This document shows, in pieces, positions 51,220 to 59,543 of a stretch of DNA of 64,000 nucleotides. Numbering within the stretch: the stretch's first letter is position 1; every line of letters begins with the position of its first letter. Made by a program: the position numbers and the translations under genes. Below the pieces are notes generated by a model. The model was not told where the DNA came from, searched no databases, and saw only the letters and a program-made list of their open reading frames with translations. The DNA comes from Streptomyces roseoviridis (lineage in GTDB: Bacteria > Actinomycetota > Actinomycetes > Streptomycetales > Streptomycetaceae). The DNA is taken from positions 4,836,001-4,900,000 of the forward strand of contig NZ_BAAAWU010000001.1 of assembly GCF_039535235.1 (NCBI RefSeq), in the 5' to 3' direction.

Positions 51220-51250
51220 GGGGCGGGCCCGGCGCCCCGGCGCCCGCCCC
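51220..51250 (+). terminator. weak GC hairpin after the ureohydrolase gene
   Basis: GGGGCGGGC (51220-51228) pairs with GCCCGCCCC (51242-51250). There is no T-run, so it may only attenuate. The remaining 200 bases before the next gene hold no coding frame I can support. Confidence 0.4.
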
Positions 51251-51459
51251 GCCGCCTGCCCGGCAGGTCCGGGCACGGCCCCTCGCCCGCGCCCCGCGGG
51301 GCGCCCGCCGCGCCGCTGTCCGGCGGGGCGCCCCGACCCGCACCGCGCTCCTCGTCGGGCCCGCCGTCGGACCCGCGCGTCCCGCGCGCGACACTCGTCC
51401 TCGTCGGGTGGCGACCCGACCCGGCCACCGGCCGCCCCGACCGACAGCCAAGGGACCCC

Positions 51460-53142
51460 ATGACTCACGACCACGACCTGGTGCTCCGGCCCACCGCGGC
51501 GCAGACGCGGGCGGCCCTGAACCCGCCCGCGGGGCGGACCGGGGGCGACCTCGTCGTCGAGACGCTGTCCGGCCTCGGGGCCACCACCGTCTTCGGGCTG
51601 CCCGGGCAGCACGCCCTCGGCATGTTCGACGCGCTGCGGCGGTCGGACCTGAGGTACGTGGGGCTGCGCGTCGAGAACAACGCCGGCTTCGCCGCCGACG
51701 CGTACGGCCGGATCACCGGCGAGGCCGCCCCGCTGCTGCTCTCCACCGGCCCCGGCGCCCTCATGTCGCTCGCCGCGCTCCAGGAGGCGGCCGCCGCCTC
51801 CGCGCCCGTCCTCGCCATCGGCAGCCAGGTCCCGGTCGCCGGGCTCGGCGGCGGCCGGCACGGGTACCTGCACGAGCTGCGCGACCAGCAGGCGTCGTTC
51901 CGGGACGTCGTGAAGTCCGTCCACACGGTCCGTACGCAGTCCCAGATCCCGTCCGCGATCGCCGCCGCGTGGAAGTCGGCGCTCACCGCCCCGCACGGGC
52001 CGGTCTGGGTGGAGATCCCCGAGGACGTGCTGCGCGCGCAGACCCGCCTGCCGGTCGTCACCGCCATGGACGCCACCCCCGACGAGGTCGTGCCCCGGCC
52101 CGAGCTGACCGCCGTCGCCGCCGACCTCCTGGCGAAGGCGGCCCGGCCGGTGATCGTCGCGGGCGGCGGAGTCGTACGGTCGGACGCCTCCGGCAAGCTG
52201 CGCGCTCTCGCCGAGCGGATCGCCGCCCCCGTCGTCACCACCTTCGGCGGCAAGGGCGCCTTCCCGTGGACGCACCCGCTGTCGCTCCAGTCCTGGCTGG
52301 AGGACCGGCACACCACGGACTTCCTGGAGGACGCCGACGTCCTCCTCGTCGTCGGCTCCGGCCTCGGCGAGCTGTCCTCGAACTACCACACCTTCGCCCC
52401 GCGCGGCCGGGTGATCCAGATCGAGGCCGACGCCGGAAAGCTGGAGGCCAACCACCCCGCCCTCGGCATCCACGCGGACGCCCGCCTCGCGCTCCAGGCG
52501 ATCCTGGAGACGGTGGACGTGCGGGAGGACGCCGAGGCGCCCGAGCGGGTACGCGCGCTGCTCGCCAGGATCGCGGACCGGCTCGCCGCCCAGGACCTCG
52601 GCCTGGAGCAGCGGGTCGTCGCCGCCGTGCGCGAGGCGCTGCCGGACCGGGCGCCCAGCTTCTGGGACATGACGATCCTGGCCTACTGGGCCTGGTCCGC
52701 CTTCGACGCCCGCCGCGCCAACACCATGCACTCCGCCCAGGGCTCCGGCGGCCTCGGCTACGCCTTCCCCGCCGCCCTCGGCGCGGCCGTCGCCGACCCG
52801 ACGACCCCGGTCCTCGCGGTCTCCGGCGACGGGGGCGCGATGTACTCGATCGCGGAGCTGGCGACGGCGAAGCAGTACGGGCTCGACGTCACCTGGCTGA
52901 TCGTGGACGACGGCGGCTACGGGATCCTGCGCGAGTACATGACGGACGCCTTCGGCGAGGCCACGGGGACCGAGCTGTCCCGCCCCGACTTCGTCGCCCT
53001 CGCCGGATCCTTCGGCGTCCCGGCCACCCTCACCTCCCCCGACACCCTCGCCGAGGACCTCTCCGAGGCCCTGGCCACCCCGGGCCCGTCGGTGGTGGTC
53101 CTCCCGGCCCTGCTGCGGATGTTCGAGCCGACACACCTGTGA
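51460..53142 (+). CDS. thiamine-pyrophosphate enzyme, possibly 2-ketoarginine decarboxylase
   Basis: This 560-residue enzyme is of the acetolactate synthase/benzoylformate decarboxylase family. The N-terminal Pyr domain carries the cofactor-activating Glu in VENNAGFAADAYGR. A central domain follows, then a PP domain with GDGGAMYSIAELATAKQYGL and the metal motif extending to VDDGGYG. No FAD-specific ALS features are obvious. AruI of Pseudomonas has the same length and works next to guanidinobutyrase, so a 2-ketoarginine or related 2-oxo acid decarboxylase is plausible. It follows the ureohydrolase by 256 bases. Confidence 0.85.
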   Translation: MTHDHDLVLRPTAAQTRAALNPPAGRTGGDLVVETLSGLGATTVFGLPGQHALGMFDALRRSDLRYVGLRVENNAGFAADAYGRITGEAAPLLLSTGPGALMSLAALQEAAAASAPVLAIGSQVPVAGLGGGRHGYLHELRDQQASFRDVVKSVHTVRTQSQIPSAIAAAWKSALTAPHGPVWVEIPEDVLRAQTRLPVVTAMDATPDEVVPRPELTAVAADLLAKAARPVIVAGGGVVRSDASGKLRALAERIAAPVVTTFGGKGAFPWTHPLSLQSWLEDRHTTDFLEDADVLLVVGSGLGELSSNYHTFAPRGRVIQIEADAGKLEANHPALGIHADARLALQAILETVDVREDAEAPERVRALLARIADRLAAQDLGLEQRVVAAVREALPDRAPSFWDMTILAYWAWSAFDARRANTMHSAQGSGGLGYAFPAALGAAVADPTTPVLAVSGDGGAMYSIAELATAKQYGLDVTWLIVDDGGYGILREYMTDAFGEATGTELSRPDFVALAGSFGVPATLTSPDTLAEDLSEALATPGPSVVVLPALLRMFEPTHL

Positions 53143-53174
53143 GTGAACGGCGTCTGGCGCGCCGATCCGACGAG

Positions 53175-53213
53175 GCATATCCTCCGTGTGTCGCAGATAT
53201 ATGGAGGATGTGC
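53175..53213. promoter_or_regulatory. inverted repeat overlapping the vapB ribosome site
   Basis: GCATATCCTCC (53175-53185) and GGAGGATGTGC (53203-53213) are inverted with one mismatch, 17 bases apart. The right arm contains the GGAGG ribosome site, suiting autoregulation by the toxin-antitoxin complex. Confidence 0.6.
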
Positions 53214-53214
53214 C

Positions 53215-53424
53215 ATGTCGAACCTGTACGTGGAAGTCGATGACCTGGCCCTCGCCGAGGCTGCGGAGATACTGGGCACGAAGACGAAGAAGGACACGGT
53301 CAACGCGGCCTTGCGGGAGGTCGCGCGCCGGCACGAGCGGCTGCGGGCGCTGGAGAAGCTCACCGAGATGGCCGAGCAGGGCGACTTCGACATCCTCATG
53401 GACAAGGCGAACTACCGTCGATGA
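53215..53424 (+). CDS. vapB: VapB-type antitoxin
   Basis: This 69-residue protein has an N-terminal ribbon-helix-helix-like DNA-binding segment (LYVEVDDLALAEAAEILGTK, then KKDTVNAALREVARRHE) and a C-terminal toxin-binding tail. It is the VapB-type partner of the PIN protein. GGAGG lies seven bases before the ATG. Its stop overlaps the toxin start (ATGA). Confidence 0.9.
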   Translation: MSNLYVEVDDLALAEAAEILGTKTKKDTVNAALREVARRHERLRALEKLTEMAEQGDFDILMDKANYRR

Positions 53425-53843
53425 CCCCGCTCACCTACCTCGTCGACACCTCGGCCGCCGTGCGGATCATCGCCAAGAAGCACGTACAGGAACAATGGCG
53501 GAAGTTCGTGACCGAGGGCGTCGTCGGCCTGTGCGACATCACCGAGCTGGAGATCCTCTGCTCCGCCCAGTCCGCCAACGACCGCCTCGCCAAGGAAGAG
53601 CTGCTCGGGCAGCTGTTCCACTGGACCGCCGTCCCCGACGGCGTCTACTCCCGTGCCCGCCGCGTCCAGCAGATGCTGACCAACCGAGGAGAGCACCGCA
53701 GCGCCGGCCCCGTCGACCTGCTGGTCGCCGCGACCGCCGAGCTGTCGGGCCTCACGCTGCTCCACTACGACCGGGACTTCGAGGCCATCGCCCGCGTCAC
53801 CGGCCAGCCCGCGCAGTGGGTCGCCCCGCCCGGAACGGCGTGA
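53421..53843 (+). CDS. vapC: VapC-type PIN-domain toxin ribonuclease
   Basis: This 140-residue PIN nuclease of the VapC type cuts tRNA or rRNA when free of antitoxin. Acidic active-site residues are visible: LVDTSAAVRI (Asp), the Glu in DITELEILCS, the Asp in GPVDLLVAATA, and the terminal LLHYDRDFEAIA. The set is complete, so it is probably active. It is translationally coupled to vapB. The pair is an isolated unit between the TPP enzyme and an ABC exporter. Confidence 0.92.
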   Translation: MTPLTYLVDTSAAVRIIAKKHVQEQWRKFVTEGVVGLCDITELEILCSAQSANDRLAKEELLGQLFHWTAVPDGVYSRARRVQQMLTNRGEHRSAGPVDLLVAATAELSGLTLLHYDRDFEAIARVTGQPAQWVAPPGTA

Positions 53844-53878
53844 CCTCCGCCGGTCTTTGAGCCCAACAGCCTGTGCCT

Positions 53879-53914
53879 GGCCCGCGCCCGGCCCCTGCGG
53901 GGTCGGGCGCGGCC
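53879..53914. terminator. hairpin after vapC
   Basis: A 16-base GC-rich stem with one bulge folds around a TGC loop, between the convergent vapC and the next minus-strand gene. Confidence 0.7.
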
Positions 53915-53931
53915 CGGTCCACACCGGAGCC

Positions 53932-54309
53932 TCAGCTGCCCGCCAGCTCCGCCCACGCCTTCCGGTACGCGGCGACCCGGGCCTCGTACCCCTGCCGGAA
54001 CTCCTCCGCCGCGCCCTGCCCGAGCCCGTGCAGCGGCATGCGCTCCGGGCGTATCAGCCTGGCGATGTCGGCGAAGACCACCGCGGCGGCCTCGGCGACG
54101 GTCCCGCCCTTCTGCCGCGCGGTGAACACCTGCCCGCCGACGCCCCGCAGGTGGTCCTCGAACACGCTCCGCGGCATGTAGGCCGTCCGCCGCACCTGCT
54201 GCTCCGGCACCGGTGCGATCCTCCCGGTCCCCGCGATGCCCTCCAGCACCAGCAGCGCCGCGTACAGCTCACCCCAGGCGTACGGCCTGCCCTCCTCGAC
54301 CCGCGACAC
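53932..54309 (-). CDS. small hypothetical protein
   Basis: A 125-residue, mainly helical soluble protein (WGELYAALLVLEGIAGTGRI, then VFEDHLRGVGGQVFTARQ). No recognised motif. GTG 54309 has AAGGGG upstream. It is divergent from the ABC exporter with a 150-base spacer. Confidence 0.65.
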   Translation of the reverse strand: MSRVEEGRPYAWGELYAALLVLEGIAGTGRIAPVPEQQVRRTAYMPRSVFEDHLRGVGGQVFTARQKGGTVAEAAAVVFADIARLIRPERMPLHGLGQGAAEEFRQGYEARVAAYRKAWAELAGS

Positions 54310-54459
54310 GGACCACCCCTTCCCCTCCGCTCCCAGGCGGCCGCCCGGCGGCGGCCGTCTGGTTCCTACCCACCGCGCCGCCGATTGTTGCGGCGGGATG
54401 AAATCGCACGTCGGGGGTGTTGGGCCTTCCGGTAGAGCAGAATCGACGGGAGAGGCCAC

Positions 54460-57400
54460 GTGGCGGCGGTGGGGCAGGAAGAACAGACCGGGAGCGCCCG
54501 GCAGGGGTGGGCGCGCAGGCTGTGGGCGTACGCCTGGCGGTACCGGACGGACGTCGTGCTCGCGCTCGGCTCGTCCCTGGCCGGCATGGCCGTCCTCGCG
54601 CTCGTCCCCCTCATCACCAAGGTGATCATCGACGACGTCATCGGGGCCGGGACCCGGTCGCTCACCGTCTGGACCGGCCTCCTCGTCGGCGCGGCCGTCC
54701 TCGTCTACGTCCTCACCTACGTCCGCCGCTATTACGGCGGCCGCCTCGCCCTCGACGTCCAGCGGGACCTCCGCGACGACATGTACGCCACCATCGTGCG
54801 GCTCGACGGGCGGCGGCAGGACGAGCTGTCCACCGGGCAGGTCGTCGGGCGCGCCACCAGCGACCTCCAGCTGATCCAGGGCCTGCTGTTCATGCTCCCG
54901 ATGACGATCGGGAACGTCCTGCTCTTCCTCATCTCGCTGGCCGTGATGGCCTGGCTGTCGATCCCGCTCACCCTCGTCGCCCTCGCCGTCGCCCCCGCCC
55001 TGTGGTACATCGCCAAGCTCAGCCGCACCCGCCTCCACCCCGCCACCTGGGCCGCCCAGCAGGAGGCCGCCGCCGTCGCCGGCGTCGTCGACGGGGCCGT
55101 GACCGGGGTCCGGGTCGTCAAGGGCTTCGGGCAGGAGGCACAGGAGACCGGCAAGATCCGCGCCGCGGGCCGCCGCCTCTTCGCCGCCCGGCTGCGCACC
55201 ATCCGGCTGAACGCGCTCTACACCCCCGCCCTCCAGGCCGTGCCCGCCCTCGGCCAGGTCGCCGTCCTCGCCCTCGGCGGCTGGCTCGCCTACCGGGGCC
55301 AGATCTCGCTGGGCACCTTCGTCGCCTTCTCCTCCTACCTGGCCTCGCTCGTCGGCCCGGTCCGCATGCTCGCGATGGTCCTCACCGTCGGCCAGCAGGC
55401 CCGCGCCGGCGTCGAGCGGGTCGTCGAGCTGATCGACACCGAGCCCGCGATCAAGGACGGCACGAAGGTGCTGCCGGCCGACGCGCCCGCCACCGTCGAG
55501 TTCGACGACGTCTCCTTCGCGTACGGGGACGCCGGGCGCGACGGGGACGCCGAGGGATCCGGCAGCGGCACCCGGCCCGTCCTCGACGGCTTCTCGCTGG
55601 AGATCCGGGCCGGCGAGACCGTCGCCGTCGTCGGCGCCTCCGGCTCCGGCAAGTCCACCGTCTCGCTGCTGCTTCCCCGCTTCTACGACGTGACCCGCGG
55701 CGCCGTCCTCGTCGGCGGCCACGACGTGCGCGAGCTGACCCTGGAGTCGCTGCGGGCCGCGATCGGCCTGGTCCCCGAGGACTCCTTCCTCTTCTCCGAC
55801 ACCGTCCGCGCCAACATCGCGTACGGCGTCCCCGACGCGACCGACGGGCAGATCGAGGCCGCCGCCCGCGCCGCCCAGGCGGACCGTTTCATCGCCGAGC
55901 TGCCCGAGGGCTACGACACCAAGGTCGGCGAGCACGGCCTCACCCTCTCCGGCGGCCAGCGCCAGCGCATCGCCCTCGCCCGCGCGATCCTCACCGACCC
56001 GAGGCTGCTCGTCCTGGACGACGCCACCTCCGCCGTCGACGCCCGGGTCGAGCACGAGATCCACGAGGCCCTGAAGGCCGTGATGGCGGGCCGCACGACC
56101 CTGCTCATCGCCCACCGCCGCTCCACCCTCGGCCTCGCCGACCGGATCGCCGTCCTCGACGGCGGCCGGCTCGCCGACCTCGGCACCCACGAGGAGCTCC
56201 AGGAGCGCTCGGCGCTCTACCGGCAGCTCCTCACCGACCCCGACGAACTCGGCGGCGTCTCGCCCGGCCACACCCCGGCCGGCGCGGCCGAGGAGACGGA
56301 CGAGGAGGACCGCGCCCTGCGGGCCGAGCTGGACGCCGAGTTCGACGCCGAGCGGGGCATCACCCCGGCCCTGTGGGTGCGCGAAGGCCGCCCTGACGGC
56401 GACGACCGCGCGACCCGTGCCGCCGGGGCCACCCCCGAACTGCTCGCCGCCGTCGAGGCGCTGCCGCCGGCCGACGGCACCCCGGACGTCGACGAGACCC
56501 GGGCCGTCGAGCCCGAGGAGACCTACGGGCTGCGCCGGCTGCTGCGCGGCTTCGGACTGCCGCTCCTGGTCAGCCTGGGCCTGGTCGCCCTCGACGCGGG
56601 CGCCGGACTGCTCCTGCCCGTCCTGATCCGGCACGGCATCGACGAGGGCGTGAACCAGCTCGCGATCGGTGCCGTCTGGGCCGCCTCCCTGCTCGCCCTC
56701 GGCACGGTCGTCGTGCAGTGGGCCGCGCAGACCGCCGAGATCCGCATGACCGGACGCACCGGCGAGCGGGTCCTCTACGCGCTGCGCCTGAAGATCTTCG
56801 CCCAGCTCCAGCGGCTCGGCCTCGACTACTACGAGCGCGAGCTCACCGGCCGGATCATGACCCGGATGACGACGGACGTCGACGCCCTGTCGACCTTCCT
56901 CCAGACCGGCCTGGTCACCGCCTTCGTCTCCGTCGTCACCTTCTTCGGGATCATGGTGGCGCTCCTCGTGCTCGACCTCCAGCTCGCCCTGGTGGTCTTC
57001 GCCACCCTGCCGGTCCTCGCGGTCGCGACGTACTTCTTCCGCCGCTCCAGCGTGAAGGCGTACGAGCTGGCCCGGGAGCGGATCAGCGTCGTCAACGGAG
57101 ACCTCCAGGAGTCGGTCGCCGGCCTGCGGATCGTGCAGGCGTTCGGCCGGGAGCGGTCGGGCGCCGAGCGGTTCGCCGAGCGCGGTGCCGCCTACCGGGA
57201 CGCGCGCGTGCGCGGCCAGTGGCTGATCTCCGTCTACTTCCCCTTCGTGACCCTGCTGTCCTCGGTGGCGGCCGCCGCCGTGATGATCGTGGGCGCGAAC
57301 CGGATCCAGGCGGGCACCCTCACCACCGGCGCCCTCGTCGCCTACCTCCTCTACATCGACCTCTTCTTCGCCCCGGTCCAGCAGCTCTCCCAGGTCTTCG

Positions 57401-58299
57401 ACGGCTACCAGCAGGCCGCGGTCTCGCTGAAGCGGATGCAGGAGCTCCTCCAGGAGCCGACGTCCACCGCCCCCGCCGACGCCCCGCTCGACGTGCCCTC
57501 GCTGCGCGGCGAGATCGCCTTCGAGGACGTGTCCTTCGGCTACGGACCGGCCGACGGCGGGGAGCGGGCCCTGTCGGACATCGACCTGCGCATCCCGGCC
57601 GGCCAGACGGTGGCCTTCGTCGGTGAGACCGGCGCGGGCAAGTCGACGCTGGTCAAGCTGGTCGCCCGGTTCTACGACCCGACGGGCGGGCGGGTCACCG
57701 CGGACGGCACCGACCTGCGCGAGCTCGACCTCACCGCGTACCGGCACCGGCTCGGCGTCGTGCCGCAGGAGGCGTATCTGTTCGCCGGGACGGTCCGGGA
57801 CGCCATCGCGTACGGGCGTCCCGACGCCACCGACGCGGAGGTGGAGGCGGCGGCCCGGGCGGTCGGCGCCCACGACATGATCGCCACCCTCGACGGTGGC
57901 TACCTCCACGAGGTCGCCGAGCGCGGCCGGAACCTGTCCGCGGGCCAGCGCCAGCTGATCGCCCTGGCCCGCGCCGAGCTGGTCGACCCCGACGTGCTGC
58001 TGCTCGACGAGGCCACCGCCGCCCTCGACCTGGCCACCGAGGCCCAGGTCAACGCGGCCACCGACCGCCTGGCCGGCCGCCGCACCACCCTGGTCGTGGC
58101 CCACCGCCTCACCACCGCCGCCCGCGCCGACCGGGTGATCGTCATGGACCACGGCCGGATCGCCGAGGACGGCACCCACGACGAACTGCTCGCCCGCGGC
58201 GGCCGCTACGCGCAGCTGTGGCGCACCTTCGTCGGCGAGCCCGCCGACGGGGCCGACCGGCCGGCGAAGGAGGAACGGGCGGGCGCGGAGGCGATCTGA
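54460..58299 (+). CDS. fused ABC exporter (two membrane and two ATPase domains in one chain)
   Basis: This 1279-residue full-length ABC exporter has TMD1 at about 20-310 and NBD1 at about 345-600, with Walker A Lys398 and signature LSGGQRQ. A charged linker follows (about 600-690), then TMD2 (about 690-985) and NBD2 (about 1015-1265), with Walker A Lys1061 and signature LSAGQRQ. The Walker B catalytic Glu is Asp521 in NBD1 but Glu1184 in NBD2. One ATP site is therefore probably degenerate, as in heterodimeric multidrug exporters usually encoded by two genes. GTG 54460 has GGGAGAGG just upstream. Substrate unknown; drug or lipid export is possible. Confidence 0.93.
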   Translation: MAAVGQEEQTGSARQGWARRLWAYAWRYRTDVVLALGSSLAGMAVLALVPLITKVIIDDVIGAGTRSLTVWTGLLVGAAVLVYVLTYVRRYYGGRLALDVQRDLRDDMYATIVRLDGRRQDELSTGQVVGRATSDLQLIQGLLFMLPMTIGNVLLFLISLAVMAWLSIPLTLVALAVAPALWYIAKLSRTRLHPATWAAQQEAAAVAGVVDGAVTGVRVVKGFGQEAQETGKIRAAGRRLFAARLRTIRLNALYTPALQAVPALGQVAVLALGGWLAYRGQISLGTFVAFSSYLASLVGPVRMLAMVLTVGQQARAGVERVVELIDTEPAIKDGTKVLPADAPATVEFDDVSFAYGDAGRDGDAEGSGSGTRPVLDGFSLEIRAGETVAVVGASGSGKSTVSLLLPRFYDVTRGAVLVGGHDVRELTLESLRAAIGLVPEDSFLFSDTVRANIAYGVPDATDGQIEAAARAAQADRFIAELPEGYDTKVGEHGLTLSGGQRQRIALARAILTDPRLLVLDDATSAVDARVEHEIHEALKAVMAGRTTLLIAHRRSTLGLADRIAVLDGGRLADLGTHEELQERSALYRQLLTDPDELGGVSPGHTPAGAAEETDEEDRALRAELDAEFDAERGITPALWVREGRPDGDDRATRAAGATPELLAAVEALPPADGTPDVDETRAVEPEETYGLRRLLRGFGLPLLVSLGLVALDAGAGLLLPVLIRHGIDEGVNQLAIGAVWAASLLALGTVVVQWAAQTAEIRMTGRTGERVLYALRLKIFAQLQRLGLDYYERELTGRIMTRMTTDVDALSTFLQTGLVTAFVSVVTFFGIMVALLVLDLQLALVVFATLPVLAVATYFFRRSSVKAYELARERISVVNGDLQESVAGLRIVQAFGRERSGAERFAERGAAYRDARVRGQWLISVYFPFVTLLSSVAAAAVMIVGANRIQAGTLTTGALVAYLLYIDLFFAPVQQLSQVFDGYQQAAVSLKRMQELLQEPTSTAPADAPLDVPSLRGEIAFEDVSFGYGPADGGERALSDIDLRIPAGQTVAFVGETGAGKSTLVKLVARFYDPTGGRVTADGTDLRELDLTAYRHRLGVVPQEAYLFAGTVRDAIAYGRPDATDAEVEAAARAVGAHDMIATLDGGYLHEVAERGRNLSAGQRQLIALARAELVDPDVLLLDEATAALDLATEAQVNAATDRLAGRRTTLVVAHRLTTAARADRVIVMDHGRIAEDGTHDELLARGGRYAQLWRTFVGEPADGADRPAKEERAGAEAI

Positions 58300-58300
58300 G

Positions 58301-58400
58301 TACGGGCGGCCGTGCCCGACGGCCGACGGGGCAGGTCGGGTACGGGCGGCCGTGCCCGGCGGGTGCCGAGGCGATCTGAGTACGGCCGCTCATGCCGGGC
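58301..58400 (+). repeat. 40-bp tandem repeats after the ABC exporter
   Basis: Copies start at 58301, 58341 and 58381. The first two share TACGGGCGGCCGTGCCCG, which folds on itself. The sequence spanning the exporter stop (GAGGCGATCTGAGTACGG, 58288-58305) recurs at 58368-58385, so the gene end was duplicated. It may act as a terminator array. Confidence 0.75.
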
Positions 58401-58427
58401 GGCGGCGGGGCCGATTCCATCGTTCCC

Positions 58428-58808
58428 ATGAACGACGAACAGACGGCCCCCGCCGCCCCTCCCGCCTCCGCACCCTCCGACGCGCGCCGGCTGCGCATCC
58501 GCGCCCTGTGGACCGGCCTCGGCCTGATTCCGGCCACCTTCCTGGTCGTGGTCCTCGCGCTCGCCTCCGAGAGCGGCACGCGCTGCGTGATGCAGGGCAC
58601 CTGCGGCGACGTCCCGTCCTGGCTGACCCCGCTCTCCCTCGCCGTCGCGGCCGCCGCCTGGATCACGGCCCTGTGCGCCCCGGCCGGCGCCCCGTTCGCC
58701 CCGGTCCGCAAGGCGGCCTTCTGGACCATGGCCGGCGCCGAGGCGACCTTCCTCACCCTGGTCCTCGCCCACTTCACCGGCGGCAGCCCGGCCGGCCAGG
58801 TGTACTGA
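58428..58808 (+). CDS. small membrane protein
   Basis: This 126-residue protein has a polar Ala/Pro N-terminus and three hydrophobic segments (about 28-48, 65-85 and 98-118). A Cys pair (RCVMQGTCGD) lies in the first loop. No family recognised. ATG 58428 lacks a clear ribosome site. Confidence 0.6.
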   Translation: MNDEQTAPAAPPASAPSDARRLRIRALWTGLGLIPATFLVVVLALASESGTRCVMQGTCGDVPSWLTPLSLAVAAAAWITALCAPAGAPFAPVRKAAFWTMAGAEATFLTLVLAHFTGGSPAGQVY

Positions 58809-58994
58809 CCTGTGAGGTCCCGCCTGCGTCTCCGGGTGTTCGGCCACAGGACACCGGGCCCCCGGCCGCCCTGACGGGGTGTGAGACGGATCACTCCAGG
58901 GGGTGCCCGGGCTGATCCGCCGGGTGGCCCCGGCAACCGAATCGGTCCCCGCCGCGTCGTAAGCATGTACGGCAGGACCCGGGGAGGGGTGCAC

Positions 58995-59399
58995 GTGTTC
59001 GGTGGGGTTCCGGTGGCGGTGGTCCGCAGGCTCTCCGCGTACCTGCTCGCCCTGGCCCTCGCCGTCGGCGTCCTCGTCGTGGCCGGGCCCGGTTCCGGGA
59101 CCGCCGACGCCGCGTCCGTGTGTCACGGGCGCCCCACCCGCACCATCGGCTTCGCCACCGGCGAGCTGCGGCTCTACCGCACCCGGCAGTACGTGTGCGC
59201 GCTGGCCGTGACCAAGCGGCCCGGGCCGCTCCAGCAGATGTCGGTCTCGCTCCAGCCGCGCGGTGGACGGGCCGCGGTCAACGCCGGCCGCTTCACGCGC
59301 CAGGCCGGCCCGGTGACCGTGCACGCCCTCAACCGCTGCGTCCGGGCGTCCGCCTCCGTCGCCGGCCGGGGCACGTCCACCGGCTGGGTGCTGTGCTGA
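58995..59399 (+). CDS. small secreted protein with four cysteines
   Basis: This 134-residue protein has a signal peptide (about 1-35, LSAYLLALALAVGVLVVAG, ending near ADAAS) and a mature part of about 98 residues with four Cys (SVCHGR, YVCALAV, NRCVRA, and the terminal WVLC), likely two disulfides. GTG 58995 has GGAGGGG seven bases upstream. No family recognised. Confidence 0.7.
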   Translation: MFGGVPVAVVRRLSAYLLALALAVGVLVVAGPGSGTADAASVCHGRPTRTIGFATGELRLYRTRQYVCALAVTKRPGPLQQMSVSLQPRGGRAAVNAGRFTRQAGPVTVHALNRCVRASASVAGRGTSTGWVLC

Positions 59400-59543
59400 G
59401 ACGTCCTGTGCCGCGACGGGCGACGGCGGCCGGATCCGTACGGCGATCCTGTGCGCATCCACAGGTAAGTCCCCATCAGGTCTGGCGGCCCCCACATGAT
59501 CCCGCTAGGTTCGCGACACCGTTGTGAACCAAGGGGAGGGTGA

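Noticed and set aside
53932..58179. 1415-codon minus-strand frame opposite the ABC exporter
   Set aside because: Only its last 125 codons, beyond the exporter, look like a gene; the rest mirrors the exporter frame.
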